From an uncultured Bacteroidales bacterium (lineage in GTDB: Bacteria > Bacteroidota > Bacteroidia > Bacteroidales > Bacteroidaceae): a DNA stretch of 64,000 nt. The notes below the pieces were generated by a model that saw nothing but the letters and a program-made list of their open reading frames with translations, did no database searches and was not told the origin of the DNA. The position numbers and the translations under genes were made by a program. This document shows, in pieces, positions 13,381-21,409 of this stretch (position 1 is its first letter; each line of letters begins with the position of its first letter). Where the stretch lies: NCBI GenBank assembly GCA_902787555.1, contig CADAGO010000020.1, positions 62,001 through 126,000 of the forward strand, in the 5' to 3' direction.

Positions 13381-15272
13381 AACGTACCTTATTATATGTG
13401 ATAGCCTTTATGCTGACGGTAACAGCAATAGGGCAGACGTTGAACGTGCGAGTGGGTAGTGTGACCTATCAGTTCTCTGCAGAGCAGACGGGTGAGATGA
13501 CTTATGCCAACGGTGAAACGCTGACTATCATGGGTAAGACATTCATACTGGCCGACATCGACGGTATGACAGTGGACAACAGCGAAGTGAAAGACAACCA
13601 GGTGAGTGTGGAATATGGAATGTCTACCGCTACCGTTCTTGTGGCTGGCAATGTGGCTCAGTATGTGTCTCCAACTGTCAGTGGGGCGCATGTAAGCATT
13701 GACCAAACGAACACATCTGCTATAGATGGCGAAGAGATAACGTATCAGCTCAGCGGTACAACTACTGATGGAGAATTCGCTCTCACAGGCTCATATAAAT
13801 GTACCATATCGCTAGCAGGCGTGATACTGACTAATCCAAGTGGTGCCGCAATCTGTATAAACAATGGCAAGCGTATCCAGATAAGTGCAAAGAAGAATAC
13901 AGTGAACACGCTTGCAGATGGCACAAGTGGCGAACAGAAAGCATGTATCTACAGCAAGGGACAGATACAGATGCAAGGAAATGGAACGTTGAACGTGGAG
14001 GGTAATACGGCTCATGCCGTTAAGAGTGGTGACTATATTACCGTCAAGAATCTGACGCTGAACATCACTAAGGCTGTAGGCGATGGTATTTCATGTAACG
14101 AGTATTTCTTAATGGAGAGTGGCAATGTGAGTATTGGTAGCATAGGTGATGATGGCATTCAATGTGATCTTGATGGAACAGCTTCAACAGGTGAAACCAC
14201 TGGCCACGAGGATGAGGATAGTGGTAACGTTTATATTCAAGGTGGCACACTCAATATCAGTACTACGGCGACGGCTTCAAAGGGCATCAAAGCAACAGGA
14301 ACGCTCGTTGTCAATGAAAGTAGCGGCACCACCATCATCACTATAACCAATAGTGGCGGTGTGGACACATCGGATGCTACAGACCTCTCTGCCAGCGCTT
14401 GCCTGAAAAGTGACGTGGCCATTAGCATCAATGGCGGAACGCTGACGTTGACCAATACCGGACAAGGAGGACGTGCGATAAACTCAGATGGTACACTTTC
14501 CGTCAGCGGAGGTCTCATCGATGCGAAGGCACAAGGGGCGAACTATGGTTCATCTGGGGGCGGAGGCAGACCTGGGGGCGGAAGATGGCCAGGTGGAGGA
14601 GACAGTTCTTCCTCCAACCATAAATATGCAAAAGGTGTGAAGGCTGATGGCAATATCACCATCACCGGTGGTGTACTTAATGCCTACTCTGCCAATCACG
14701 AGGGTATGGAATCAAAGGGAACGATTACTATCAGCGGTGGACAAGTAGCGTCACAAGGAAGCGATGATGCCATCAATTCAGCTAGTGACTTTACCATCAG
14801 TGGCGGTCAGGTTATGGGCTATTCAACGGGCAATGACGGCCTTGATGCTAATGGTAATTTCTATATTAAAGGCGGATTGGTGTATGCTATTGGTAAAACT
14901 TCGCCAGAATTAGGCATTGATGCCAATACTGAAGGCGGCAAGAAGCTCTACGTCAGCGGCGGTACTATCGTGGCTATTGGTGGATTGGAGTCGGGTGCTA
15001 GTCTTACCCAGTCGTGCTACTCTACCTCGTCTTGGAGTAAAAACAAATGGTATGCCATTACTGTGGGTGGCGAGACCTTTGCCTTTAAAACGCCATCGAG
15101 TGGTGGCAGCAGCATCGTGGTCAGTGGTAGTTCGAAACCAGTACTAATGTCCAATGTGACTGTCTCGGATGGCACTACTATCTTCAGCGGTATGGGCAGC
15201 ATAAATCCAACGATCAGTGGTGGTTCGTCTATAAGCCTTTCTTCCTATACTGGTGGTGGCGGCCGTTGGTAA
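13377..15272 (+). CDS. Secreted carbohydrate-binding-domain beta-helix protein (Cthe_2159-like)
   Basis: This 631-residue exported protein has a signal peptide (MKRTLLYVIAFMLTVTAIGQ) and an N-terminal module also seen in the preceding gene. A long stretch of short repeats follows from about residue 100 (GTLNVEGNTAHAVKS, ISGGQVASQGSDDAINSA), read as a right-handed parallel beta-helix. The pattern is that of the DUF4353/Cthe_2159 carbohydrate-binding domain family, known from a cellulose- and pectin-binding Clostridium protein. A Gly-rich insert (GGGGRPGGGRWPGGGDSSSS) at about residues 396-415 and a GGGGRW terminus stand out. Binding of polysaccharide at the surface is inferred. A histidine kinase gene follows after about 30 bp. 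Confidence 0.75.
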   Translation: MKRTLLYVIAFMLTVTAIGQTLNVRVGSVTYQFSAEQTGEMTYANGETLTIMGKTFILADIDGMTVDNSEVKDNQVSVEYGMSTATVLVAGNVAQYVSPTVSGAHVSIDQTNTSAIDGEEITYQLSGTTTDGEFALTGSYKCTISLAGVILTNPSGAAICINNGKRIQISAKKNTVNTLADGTSGEQKACIYSKGQIQMQGNGTLNVEGNTAHAVKSGDYITVKNLTLNITKAVGDGISCNEYFLMESGNVSIGSIGDDGIQCDLDGTASTGETTGHEDEDSGNVYIQGGTLNISTTATASKGIKATGTLVVNESSGTTIITITNSGGVDTSDATDLSASACLKSDVAISINGGTLTLTNTGQGGRAINSDGTLSVSGGLIDAKAQGANYGSSGGGGRPGGGRWPGGGDSSSSNHKYAKGVKADGNITITGGVLNAYSANHEGMESKGTITISGGQVASQGSDDAINSASDFTISGGQVMGYSTGNDGLDANGNFYIKGGLVYAIGKTSPELGIDANTEGGKKLYVSGGTIVAIGGLESGASLTQSCYSTSSWSKNKWYAITVGGETFAFKTPSSGGSSIVVSGSSKPVLMSNVTVSDGTTIFSGMGSINPTISGGSSISLSSYTGGGGRW

Positions 15273-15305
15273 GACAATATTATTCTGCTTCTTGCGTTAT
15301 TGAAT

Positions 15306-16448
15306 ATGAGAACAACTTATTGGATGAAGCAATCGCGAACAGAAAATTTGATTTATCTGGTGGTGTGGGGGCTGCTTTTTGTCACCCCTGTACTGAGCCT
15401 TTATGTGCGTACATTTAACACTGCGTTTCTTCCATTTGACTGGAAAGAGGTGTTTTTCGTATGGCATAAGTTCGCTTTTTTCCTGTTGCTGTTTCTTGTC
15501 CATAACCTCTTATTAGCGCCGCTGTTGATTCATAGACGCAAGCGTGTATTGTATTTCTCCATTGTGACCGCTATATTGGCTGCTTTTGCTGTTTATCAGT
15601 GTAGCCACCGACCCCAAAGAGGAGAGCATAGACCTCCGATGGAGTGGACTGAACGACATCAGCCATCTCACTTTGACAAACGTCCTCCACATAGTATGCG
15701 CCATGAAGTCCCACCTCCCATCGTTGGAGAGCGAGAGATATTGGCTGTTGTGGTGCTCGTTCTCATGTTTGGTGCCAACCTTGGTATCAAGGGCTATTTC
15801 CGTAGTCGCGATGACCGTGAACGGCTGATTGAACTGGAGCGTAAGAATCTGGAGCAACAGTTGGAGTATTTGCGTTACCAGATCAGTCCACATTTCTTCA
15901 TGAATACACTGAACAATATACATGCCCTTGTGGATATTGACTCTGAGAAGGCGAAAGACACAATCTTGGAACTGTCGCGGATGATGCGCTTCGTTCTCTA
16001 TGAAGCCAACAAACAAGGTGTTCCCCTCTCTCGCGAGTTAGATTTCATTCAGCACTATGTTACACTGATGCAACTACGTTATACAGAGAAGGTTAAGATT
16101 ACTCTCGATTTACCTCAAAAAGCACCCGATTTCCAGATACCGCCTCTGATTCTCATCACTTTTATCGAGAATGCTTTCAAGCATGGTGTCAGCTATCAGC
16201 ATAATTCATTCGTTGAGGTGAAAGTCTCGGTAAAAGGAGACAACCTGAAATTCTCTTGTCGCAACTCGAAAGTTGAGAGGGAGCAGGTTAATGGCCATAG
16301 TTCAAAGGTTAATGACCAACAAGGTGGCGTGGGTCTTGCCAATGTCCGCAAACGTCTTGACCTGCTTTTCGGCCATGATTACTCCCTTATCTTCCATGAT
16401 GATACTGATATCTATGTTGTGGAACTAACACTTCCACTTAGAACATAA
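15306..16448 (+). CDS. LytS/YehU-type sensor histidine kinase
   Basis: This is an inner-membrane kinase of the His_kinase (PF06580) family. Four membrane segments fill the first 170 residues, interrupted by a His/Pro/Arg-rich loop (HRPQRGEHRPPMEW). A coiled coil leads to the phospho-acceptor H196 in QISPHFFMNTLNN, and the ATPase shows IENAFKHG and GVGLANVRKRL. The ATG at 15306 is preferred to an in-frame TTG two codons upstream. It sits 33 bp after the beta-helix gene and 23 bp before its response regulator. Confidence 0.9.
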   Translation: MRTTYWMKQSRTENLIYLVVWGLLFVTPVLSLYVRTFNTAFLPFDWKEVFFVWHKFAFFLLLFLVHNLLLAPLLIHRRKRVLYFSIVTAILAAFAVYQCSHRPQRGEHRPPMEWTERHQPSHFDKRPPHSMRHEVPPPIVGEREILAVVVLVLMFGANLGIKGYFRSRDDRERLIELERKNLEQQLEYLRYQISPHFFMNTLNNIHALVDIDSEKAKDTILELSRMMRFVLYEANKQGVPLSRELDFIQHYVTLMQLRYTEKVKITLDLPQKAPDFQIPPLILITFIENAFKHGVSYQHNSFVEVKVSVKGDNLKFSCRNSKVEREQVNGHSSKVNDQQGGVGLANVRKRLDLLFGHDYSLIFHDDTDIYVVELTLPLRT

Positions 16449-16471
16449 CATGTAATAACAATTCTCACACT

Positions 16472-17221
16472 ATGATTCGTTGCCTAGCTATCGATGATGA
16501 GCCTTTGGCTCTCCAACAACTCGCTAACTATATTCATAAAGTGTCTTTTCTTGAACTATCAGCCCAATGCCAGAGTGCTTTGGAGGCTCGCACATATTTG
16601 GAACACGATATGGTGGATGCCATCTTCTGCGATATCAATATGCCCGACCTCAACGGAATGGATTTTGTGAAATCGCTCGCTGTCCCGCCGCTCGTGGTCT
16701 TTACCACAGCCTATTCTGAATATGCTGTAGAAGGTTTCCGTGTCAATGCTGTCGACTATCTGTTGAAACCTTTTGGATTGCAAGATTTTCAAAGGGCGGC
16801 AAATAGGTTGAGAGAGCGATTGGAGATAGGGGTGAAGGAAATAACAATCAGTGATAAGTCCCCCGTTAAGAGTGGTTTAAAGGATTCTGGCATAGATGAA
16901 ATCTTTCTTAAGACAGACTACCGTATCGTGAAGGTTAATATACCTGATATTCTATTTGTTGAGGCAATGAGTGAGTATCTAAAGGTATGGATTGATGGAG
17001 AGGCAAAACCCGTGATTACACTCCTTTCGATGAAAAAGATGGAGGAATATCTACCCAGCTACTTCATGCGCATCCATCGTTCCTATATCGTCAACTTAGA
17101 CAAAATCAGAGAAGTAAACAAGAATCGCATCATCATAGGGACCAATACTTATCTCCCAATTGGTGACCTTTACAAAGAGGCGTTTCAAACCTATTTGAAT
17201 GCAAAATTCTTAGGGAAATAG
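16472..17221 (+). CDS. LytTR-family response regulator
   Basis: This is the partner of the preceding kinase. The receiver domain (residues 1-120) has the phospho-acceptor D54 in IFCDINMPDLNG, a conserved TTAYSEYAVEGF switch and the VDYLLKPF lysine. The LytTR DNA-binding domain (about 145-245) has FLKTDYRIVKV, ILFVEAMSEYLKVW and MRIHRSYIVNLDKI. LytTR proteins bind pairs of short direct repeats about two helical turns apart. A palindrome array with a 22-bp period lies just downstream (17315-17395), but being downstream it is not an obvious operator. Targets are unknown; the secreted genes upstream are candidates. Confidence 0.92.
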   Translation: MIRCLAIDDEPLALQQLANYIHKVSFLELSAQCQSALEARTYLEHDMVDAIFCDINMPDLNGMDFVKSLAVPPLVVFTTAYSEYAVEGFRVNAVDYLLKPFGLQDFQRAANRLRERLEIGVKEITISDKSPVKSGLKDSGIDEIFLKTDYRIVKVNIPDILFVEAMSEYLKVWIDGEAKPVITLLSMKKMEEYLPSYFMRIHRSYIVNLDKIREVNKNRIIIGTNTYLPIGDLYKEAFQTYLNAKFLGK

Positions 17222-17314
17222 ATGTCTATCCGTTTATCAGAAGGCCTTAATCTTCTTTATTCCTTTTCGTAAGGCAATGATAGAAGTTGATACAAATGCA
17301 CCATCCGCATCCGG

Positions 17315-17395
17315 TTCCTATTAATGGGAATTTTTGTTACCCCTAATGGGAACAATTGCTACCCTTAAGGGTAACAGTTTTTTCTTTTAAGGGTA
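17315..17395. repeat. Four-unit palindromic array with 22-bp period
   Basis: Half-palindromes AATGGG (17323), AATGGG (17345), AAGGGT (17367) and AAGGGT (17389) are spaced exactly 22 bp. Each is preceded by a matching left arm (TTCCTATT, TACCCCT, TACCCTT, CTTTT). The third unit, TACCCTTAAGGGTA, is a perfect 14-bp palindrome. The array lies in the 258-bp gap between the LytTR gene and the convergent RIC-LuxR gene. No ORF or strong terminator is evident in that gap. Confidence 0.7.
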
Positions 17396-17479
17396 ATTTC
17401 TATTATTGTCTCTTATTTGTGGCTCTAGGGATTGCTGTTTTTATATTGGCAAATATATGCATTTATGCTAACAGTTATA

Positions 17480-18466
17480 TTATTGCCTTTCGTAAAGAAC
17501 TTTATTGTCAATTAAGTTGTTTGCTATTGCATAGATGGTGAGTCCGGCAAGCGAGTGGATTTGAAGTTTGCGGGCGATATTGCGACGATGAGTGGTAACG
17601 GTATTGATGGAGATAAAGAGTTTTGTGGCTATTTCCTTGTTTGACAGACCTTGTACAAGGCAAACGATGATTTCGCGCTCACGGTCAGATATGGATTCGG
17701 TTGTATCAACACTCCGTATCATACTGGAGATGCGACTTGTTACGTCGTCGTTCTTTACCTTCTGCTCAAGTATGCGGATAGCGGGGATGAACAGCACTTC
17801 CTCAACGTTGCTATGATTGGAGAGCCATTCTTCATTATTATATATATCGTAGAGGGTCGCAGTCAGTTGGTTGTTTGCAAGGCTATCGTGTGGCAGGTAT
17901 TTGATGATGATGTTTTTCAGTTCATGAAATTTCCCTGTCGTGTCGCTGTGGTGCTTTGCATAGATGTCAACGTTGTAGTTTGGTTTCTGAATACCATGAA
18001 TGAGAGCTTCGACGTAAGGGAAGAGTGTGCGTTCCTCGTAGTTCATGTGGAGTCGGATGTCGTGTGCATACTCATCATAAAGCCGCATAATCAGCATGAC
18101 GAGGGCAGCACCCTCTTGGCTTCCCTCGGTAGGGGAGGAGATATGGAAGGTCTGCTCGAGCTGCTTACGGATGGACGGCAATTGGAAGTCGAGGAAGTAA
18201 CGATGGGAAGCTCGCAGGTAGTCAAGCAATGTCTTTACTGAAATCCTGTCGTCACCTGCTTTTGGAGTGTATCCGTTAATCAGGAAGTTTACAACCGTGA
18301 GGAAGGTGTAGCAGTCAACCCCTTGTTCGCAGCAGATCTCATTGACGGTTTTGTCGCCAAATCCCAAATGAATACCAAACGCACTGAGTCCCTGCAGCAT
18401 GCTGTGATTGTCGCTGATAAGGTCAATCATCTTATCGTCGGCTTCGTATAATTTCATTCTTTTCAT
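17480..18466 (-). CDS. RIC/ScdA-type di-iron domain fused to a LuxR-type helix-turn-helix
   Basis: The 328 residues fall into three parts. Residues about 15-65 look like the ScdA_N domain (GIHLGFGDKTVNEICCEQG). Residues about 80-235 form a hemerythrin-like bundle with H88, H140-x3-E144, H172/H173 and H218-x3-E222, the ligand pattern of RIC/YtfE di-iron proteins. Residues about 258-322 are a LuxR/GerE HTH (SDREREIIVCLVQGLSNKEI, INTVTTHRRNIARKL). RIC proteins repair iron centres after nitric oxide or oxidative stress. Joined to an HTH, the domain more likely senses NO, oxygen or iron and controls transcription. It is divergent from the porin/imelysin operon. Sensing and targets are inferred. 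Confidence 0.8.
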   Translation of the reverse strand: MKRMKLYEADDKMIDLISDNHSMLQGLSAFGIHLGFGDKTVNEICCEQGVDCYTFLTVVNFLINGYTPKAGDDRISVKTLLDYLRASHRYFLDFQLPSIRKQLEQTFHISSPTEGSQEGAALVMLIMRLYDEYAHDIRLHMNYEERTLFPYVEALIHGIQKPNYNVDIYAKHHSDTTGKFHELKNIIIKYLPHDSLANNQLTATLYDIYNNEEWLSNHSNVEEVLFIPAIRILEQKVKNDDVTSRISSMIRSVDTTESISDREREIIVCLVQGLSNKEIATKLFISINTVTTHRRNIARKLQIHSLAGLTIYAIANNLIDNKVLYERQ

Positions 18467-18495
18467 CTTCTATGTCTTTAACCCTAAATCGGGTG

Positions 18496-18527
18496 CAAAT
18501 TTACGACTTTTCTGTGATGTACGCAAT
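18496..18527 (-). promoter_or_regulatory. Promoter of the RIC-LuxR gene
   Basis: On the minus strand ATTG (18524-18527), 20 bp, then TAAATTTG (18496-18503). It lies 30 bp before the start. The divergent operon promoter uses the same ATTG-N20 layout. Confidence 0.5.
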
Positions 18528-18570
18528 ACCTATTTATGGGTAATTCGTGATTTCTGGTGCAAAAAATATA

Positions 18571-18594
18571 ATTATTTTGAGGTAAGCGAATAAT
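18571..18594. promoter_or_regulatory. Inverted repeat between the divergent promoters
   Basis: ATTATT and AATAAT are separated by 12 bp, midway between the two divergent promoters. It could be an operator for the RIC-LuxR protein or an iron regulator, but AT-rich DNA produces such repeats by chance. Confidence 0.25.
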
Positions 18595-18648
18595 GCCAAT
18601 CGAGTAGTGCCCCTGTCAGCTCACTATCCTAAACACTCTTTTTTGGGT

Positions 18649-18680
18649 ATTGTGGCATTGTTTTTTTTGCCGTAACTTTG
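18649..18680 (+). promoter_or_regulatory. Promoter of the porin-imelysin operon
   Basis: ATTG (18649-18652), 20 bp, then TAACTTTG (18673-18680) followed by CAG. It lies 29 bp before the start codon at 18710. Confidence 0.6.
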
Positions 18681-18709
18681 CAGCCGCAAAACAAAAAGTT
18701 CACTATTCA

Positions 18710-20002
18710 ATGAAAAAAAAGATTGTATTCGTATTATTATCGATGATACTGTGTTTGGCGGCTCATTCTCAAGAAAGTGGTACAGACAGTATCAAACAAA
18801 CTGCCAAAACGCGCCTCAGCGTAGGTGGATATGGTGAGGCGAATTTCACTCGTAATTATTTTAGTGACCACGTGAGTCGTTATAGTCAGCCCGAGCAACA
18901 TAGGAACGACCCAAGTCACGGACGTTTTGACATTCCTCATGCAGTTATCTATCTCGGATATAACTTCGGAAAGGGATGGAGTTTTGGTACTGAGATAGAG
19001 TTTGAACATGGCGGTGTAGGTATTGCCTACGAGAAAGAAGATGAAGAAGGCGGCGAATGGGAACAAGAGACAGAAAAAGGCGGAGAAGTGGAATTGGAGC
19101 AGATGTGGCTTCAGAAGTCGTTTGCTCCTTGGGCAAACATTCGCATAGGACACATCGTGGTGCCTGTAGGACTGAACAATGCTCATCATGAACCTTTGAG
19201 CTATTTCACAGTTTATCGTCCAGAGGGGGAGAACACGATTCTGCCTTCCACATGGCATCAGACAGGTGTGTCGTTGTGGGGACGCTATAAGGATTTCCGT
19301 TATGAGGCACAGTTGATAGCTGGTTTGAATGCCGATCAATTCACTAATACCGGATGGATTCACAAGGGTCATAAGTCACCTATGGAATTTGATGTGTCAA
19401 ATAAATACGGTGTTGCCATCCGCATCGACAACTATTCTGTTCCAGGCTTACGCATTGGCTTGAGTGGCTATTATGGTCATTCCATTGGGAACAGCTATCC
19501 TCGCAATGCCAGTGGAGTTGATGACAGATATAAGGGTGAGGTGGCTATCGGCGCCATTGATTTTACCTACAAAGCTCACAATTGGATTGTGCGCGGACAG
19601 GCTGACTATGGTTATCTTGGCGATGCAGAACAACTAAAATATGTATATAACCGTTTAAACTCCAAGTCACCCTATAAGCATTCTGCCTTTGTCTCGAAGA
19701 ATGCATATGCAATAGGACTAGAGGCAGGTTACGATGTGTTTTTGCAAATTCCACACATGCGTAAGGACAACCAAAAGCTATATGTTTTTGGGCGTTACGA
19801 GGCGTATAATCCCTATGCCAGCAACACGAAGGGAACAGCCTACGATTATACGGCTGTGAAACGTATGGCTTTCGGACTGAACTATCACCCTGTGCCACAA
19901 GTGGTCGTCAAAGCAGAATACTCGAAGCGACTGCTGAAGAGCCGTTATAATGATGAACCTACTGTCAATATCGGCGTGGCCTACGAAGGATTCTTTCTTT
20001 AG
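18710..20002 (+). CDS. Outer-membrane porin-like beta-barrel
   Basis: The 430-residue protein has a signal peptide (MKKKIVFVLLSMILCLAAHS). Alternating amphipathic strands ending in aromatics follow (HAVIYLGYNFGKGWSFGTEIEF, LRIGLSGYYGHSIGNSY, up to IGVAYEGFFL), as in porins. An acidic loop (EKEDEEGGEWEQETEKGGEVE) and several His residues may face the transported ligand. The frame extends upstream to 18650 through the promoter, so the ATG at 18710 with its signal peptide is the start. It heads an operon with imelysin, di-heme and CcsA genes, suggesting passage of iron or a related metal. Confidence 0.75.
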   Translation: MKKKIVFVLLSMILCLAAHSQESGTDSIKQTAKTRLSVGGYGEANFTRNYFSDHVSRYSQPEQHRNDPSHGRFDIPHAVIYLGYNFGKGWSFGTEIEFEHGGVGIAYEKEDEEGGEWEQETEKGGEVELEQMWLQKSFAPWANIRIGHIVVPVGLNNAHHEPLSYFTVYRPEGENTILPSTWHQTGVSLWGRYKDFRYEAQLIAGLNADQFTNTGWIHKGHKSPMEFDVSNKYGVAIRIDNYSVPGLRIGLSGYYGHSIGNSYPRNASGVDDRYKGEVAIGAIDFTYKAHNWIVRGQADYGYLGDAEQLKYVYNRLNSKSPYKHSAFVSKNAYAIGLEAGYDVFLQIPHMRKDNQKLYVFGRYEAYNPYASNTKGTAYDYTAVKRMAFGLNYHPVPQVVVKAEYSKRLLKSRYNDEPTVNIGVAYEGFFL

Positions 20003-20053
20003 CTGAAATAGCAAAACCATAATAAAACCATCATAACGAATAATTAAAAAGCA

Positions 20054-21385
20054 ATGAAGAAAACAATTTACTCTATGGTAGTCCTCATGATGGGACTGAC
20101 GTTCACTGCATGTAGCAGTGACAACGATGACAATGACATCAATGACCAATCATTTAAGATTGTAACAACTACTCCAGTTGTCGATGACGACACTTATCCT
20201 GCAAATACCACAGCTGCTAACTATTCAGACAAAGCATTTGGGCAGGTGGCTATAGAAGGGTGTGTCAGTTTGGTAAACAAGTTGGAGGGTGCTAATGCTG
20301 AGATTGCCTCTTCAAAACTTACAGAGGCTCAAGAGGCCTATCTGCGTAAGGTCCTCGAAACGATAGTCGGCAAGGTGATTGTTCCTACTTACACGCAATT
20401 GGCTGACGAAACCGAGGCATTGGAGAAAACCCTCAATGGACTGACCGTCAGCACGATTACACAGGCTCAAATCAATAGTGCCTGTGATGAGTTCAAACAG
20501 GCTCGTAAATATTGGGAGCAGTCAGAAGCCTTCCTCATGGGAGCAGCCAGCGATTTCGATGTTGACCCTACTATTGACTCCTGGCCTTTGAATCGCAGTC
20601 TGTTGCTCAACTATTTTAATAATGGAATGAACGAAGAAATGTTGGAAGATGCGACCATTCTTGGTTTTCACGCGCTGGAGTTCATTCTTTTCCGTAATGG
20701 CCAACCCCGTAAAGTGGCTGAGTTGAGAACAAATGATACTTATAAAAATTTTGAGAGCATCAGTGGTGAGCAAGAGTTAGCCTATGCTCAGACCATTTGT
20801 AAACTATTAAAGGAGCGTTGCTTCCAATTGCAATGTGCATGGGATGAAGGTGCCAATCGTAGCCGTCTCAACGCCGTCAAGGCAGCAGGTCTGGACTACC
20901 AGACAGAAAAAGGTCTGTCGTATGCCGATAATCTGACAAAAGCAGGTGTCAGTGGCTCTGGTAGTTCGTTCTCAACTTTGAAGGCTGCCGTTGCGCAGGT
21001 GTTGAGTAACGATGAAGGGTCATGTGTGGCTATCGCCAATGAGGTGGGAACTGCCAAGATTGCCAATCCTTTCTCTGCTGGAGATGTATCGTACGTAGAA
21101 TCACCTTATAGCTACAACTCGATTGCAGACTTCCGCGACAACATTCGTTCTATCCGCAACGTATGGTTGGGTTCTACAGACAAGTCTGCCAACCAATACA
21201 GCTTCCATACTTTCTTTGCAAGTGTTGGGAGTGAATCTGTCAACCAAAGGGTGGAGGAAGCTTACGTTTATGCCATAGATGCCATCAGCAATATGCCGTC
21301 TCCTTTCGTGAAATACTGTAGCATTGTATGGGGAAAGGATTTCGATGACCCGGATAACTGGGACTCAATAACAGAGGAAGAATAA
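20054..21385 (+). CDS. Imelysin-family lipoprotein (peptidase M75-like)
   Basis: Imelysins (IrpA/EfeO-type) are periplasmic or surface proteins linked to iron uptake. The 443 residues start with a lipoprotein signal (LTFTAC, Cys20) and an acidic stretch (SSDNDDNDIND). The imelysin GxHxxE motif appears as GFHALEFILF at about residue 204, after the conserved DSWPLNRSLLLNYF. A second helical repeat with IRSIRNVWLGS follows. Proteolytic activity is doubtful for this family; iron binding is more likely. It lies 51 bp after the porin and 24 bp before the di-heme gene. Confidence 0.88.
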   Translation: MKKTIYSMVVLMMGLTFTACSSDNDDNDINDQSFKIVTTTPVVDDDTYPANTTAANYSDKAFGQVAIEGCVSLVNKLEGANAEIASSKLTEAQEAYLRKVLETIVGKVIVPTYTQLADETEALEKTLNGLTVSTITQAQINSACDEFKQARKYWEQSEAFLMGAASDFDVDPTIDSWPLNRSLLLNYFNNGMNEEMLEDATILGFHALEFILFRNGQPRKVAELRTNDTYKNFESISGEQELAYAQTICKLLKERCFQLQCAWDEGANRSRLNAVKAAGLDYQTEKGLSYADNLTKAGVSGSGSSFSTLKAAVAQVLSNDEGSCVAIANEVGTAKIANPFSAGDVSYVESPYSYNSIADFRDNIRSIRNVWLGSTDKSANQYSFHTFFASVGSESVNQRVEEAYVYAIDAISNMPSPFVKYCSIVWGKDFDDPDNWDSITEEE

Positions 21386-21409
21386 TAAAGAACATTTAAT
21401 TGTATTTTT

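Noticed and set aside
17374..17384. Terminator formed by the TACCCTTAAGGGTA palindrome and following T-run
   Set aside because: The palindrome has no loop and the T-run is offset; it is better explained as one unit of the 22-bp array.
17651..18241. Plus-strand ORF of 196 codons opposite the RIC-LuxR gene
   Set aside because: A shadow frame; the minus-strand protein has clear di-iron and HTH motifs.
18737..19372. Minus-strand ORF of 211 codons opposite the porin gene
   Set aside because: A shadow frame with no family features; the plus-strand product has a signal peptide and barrel strands.
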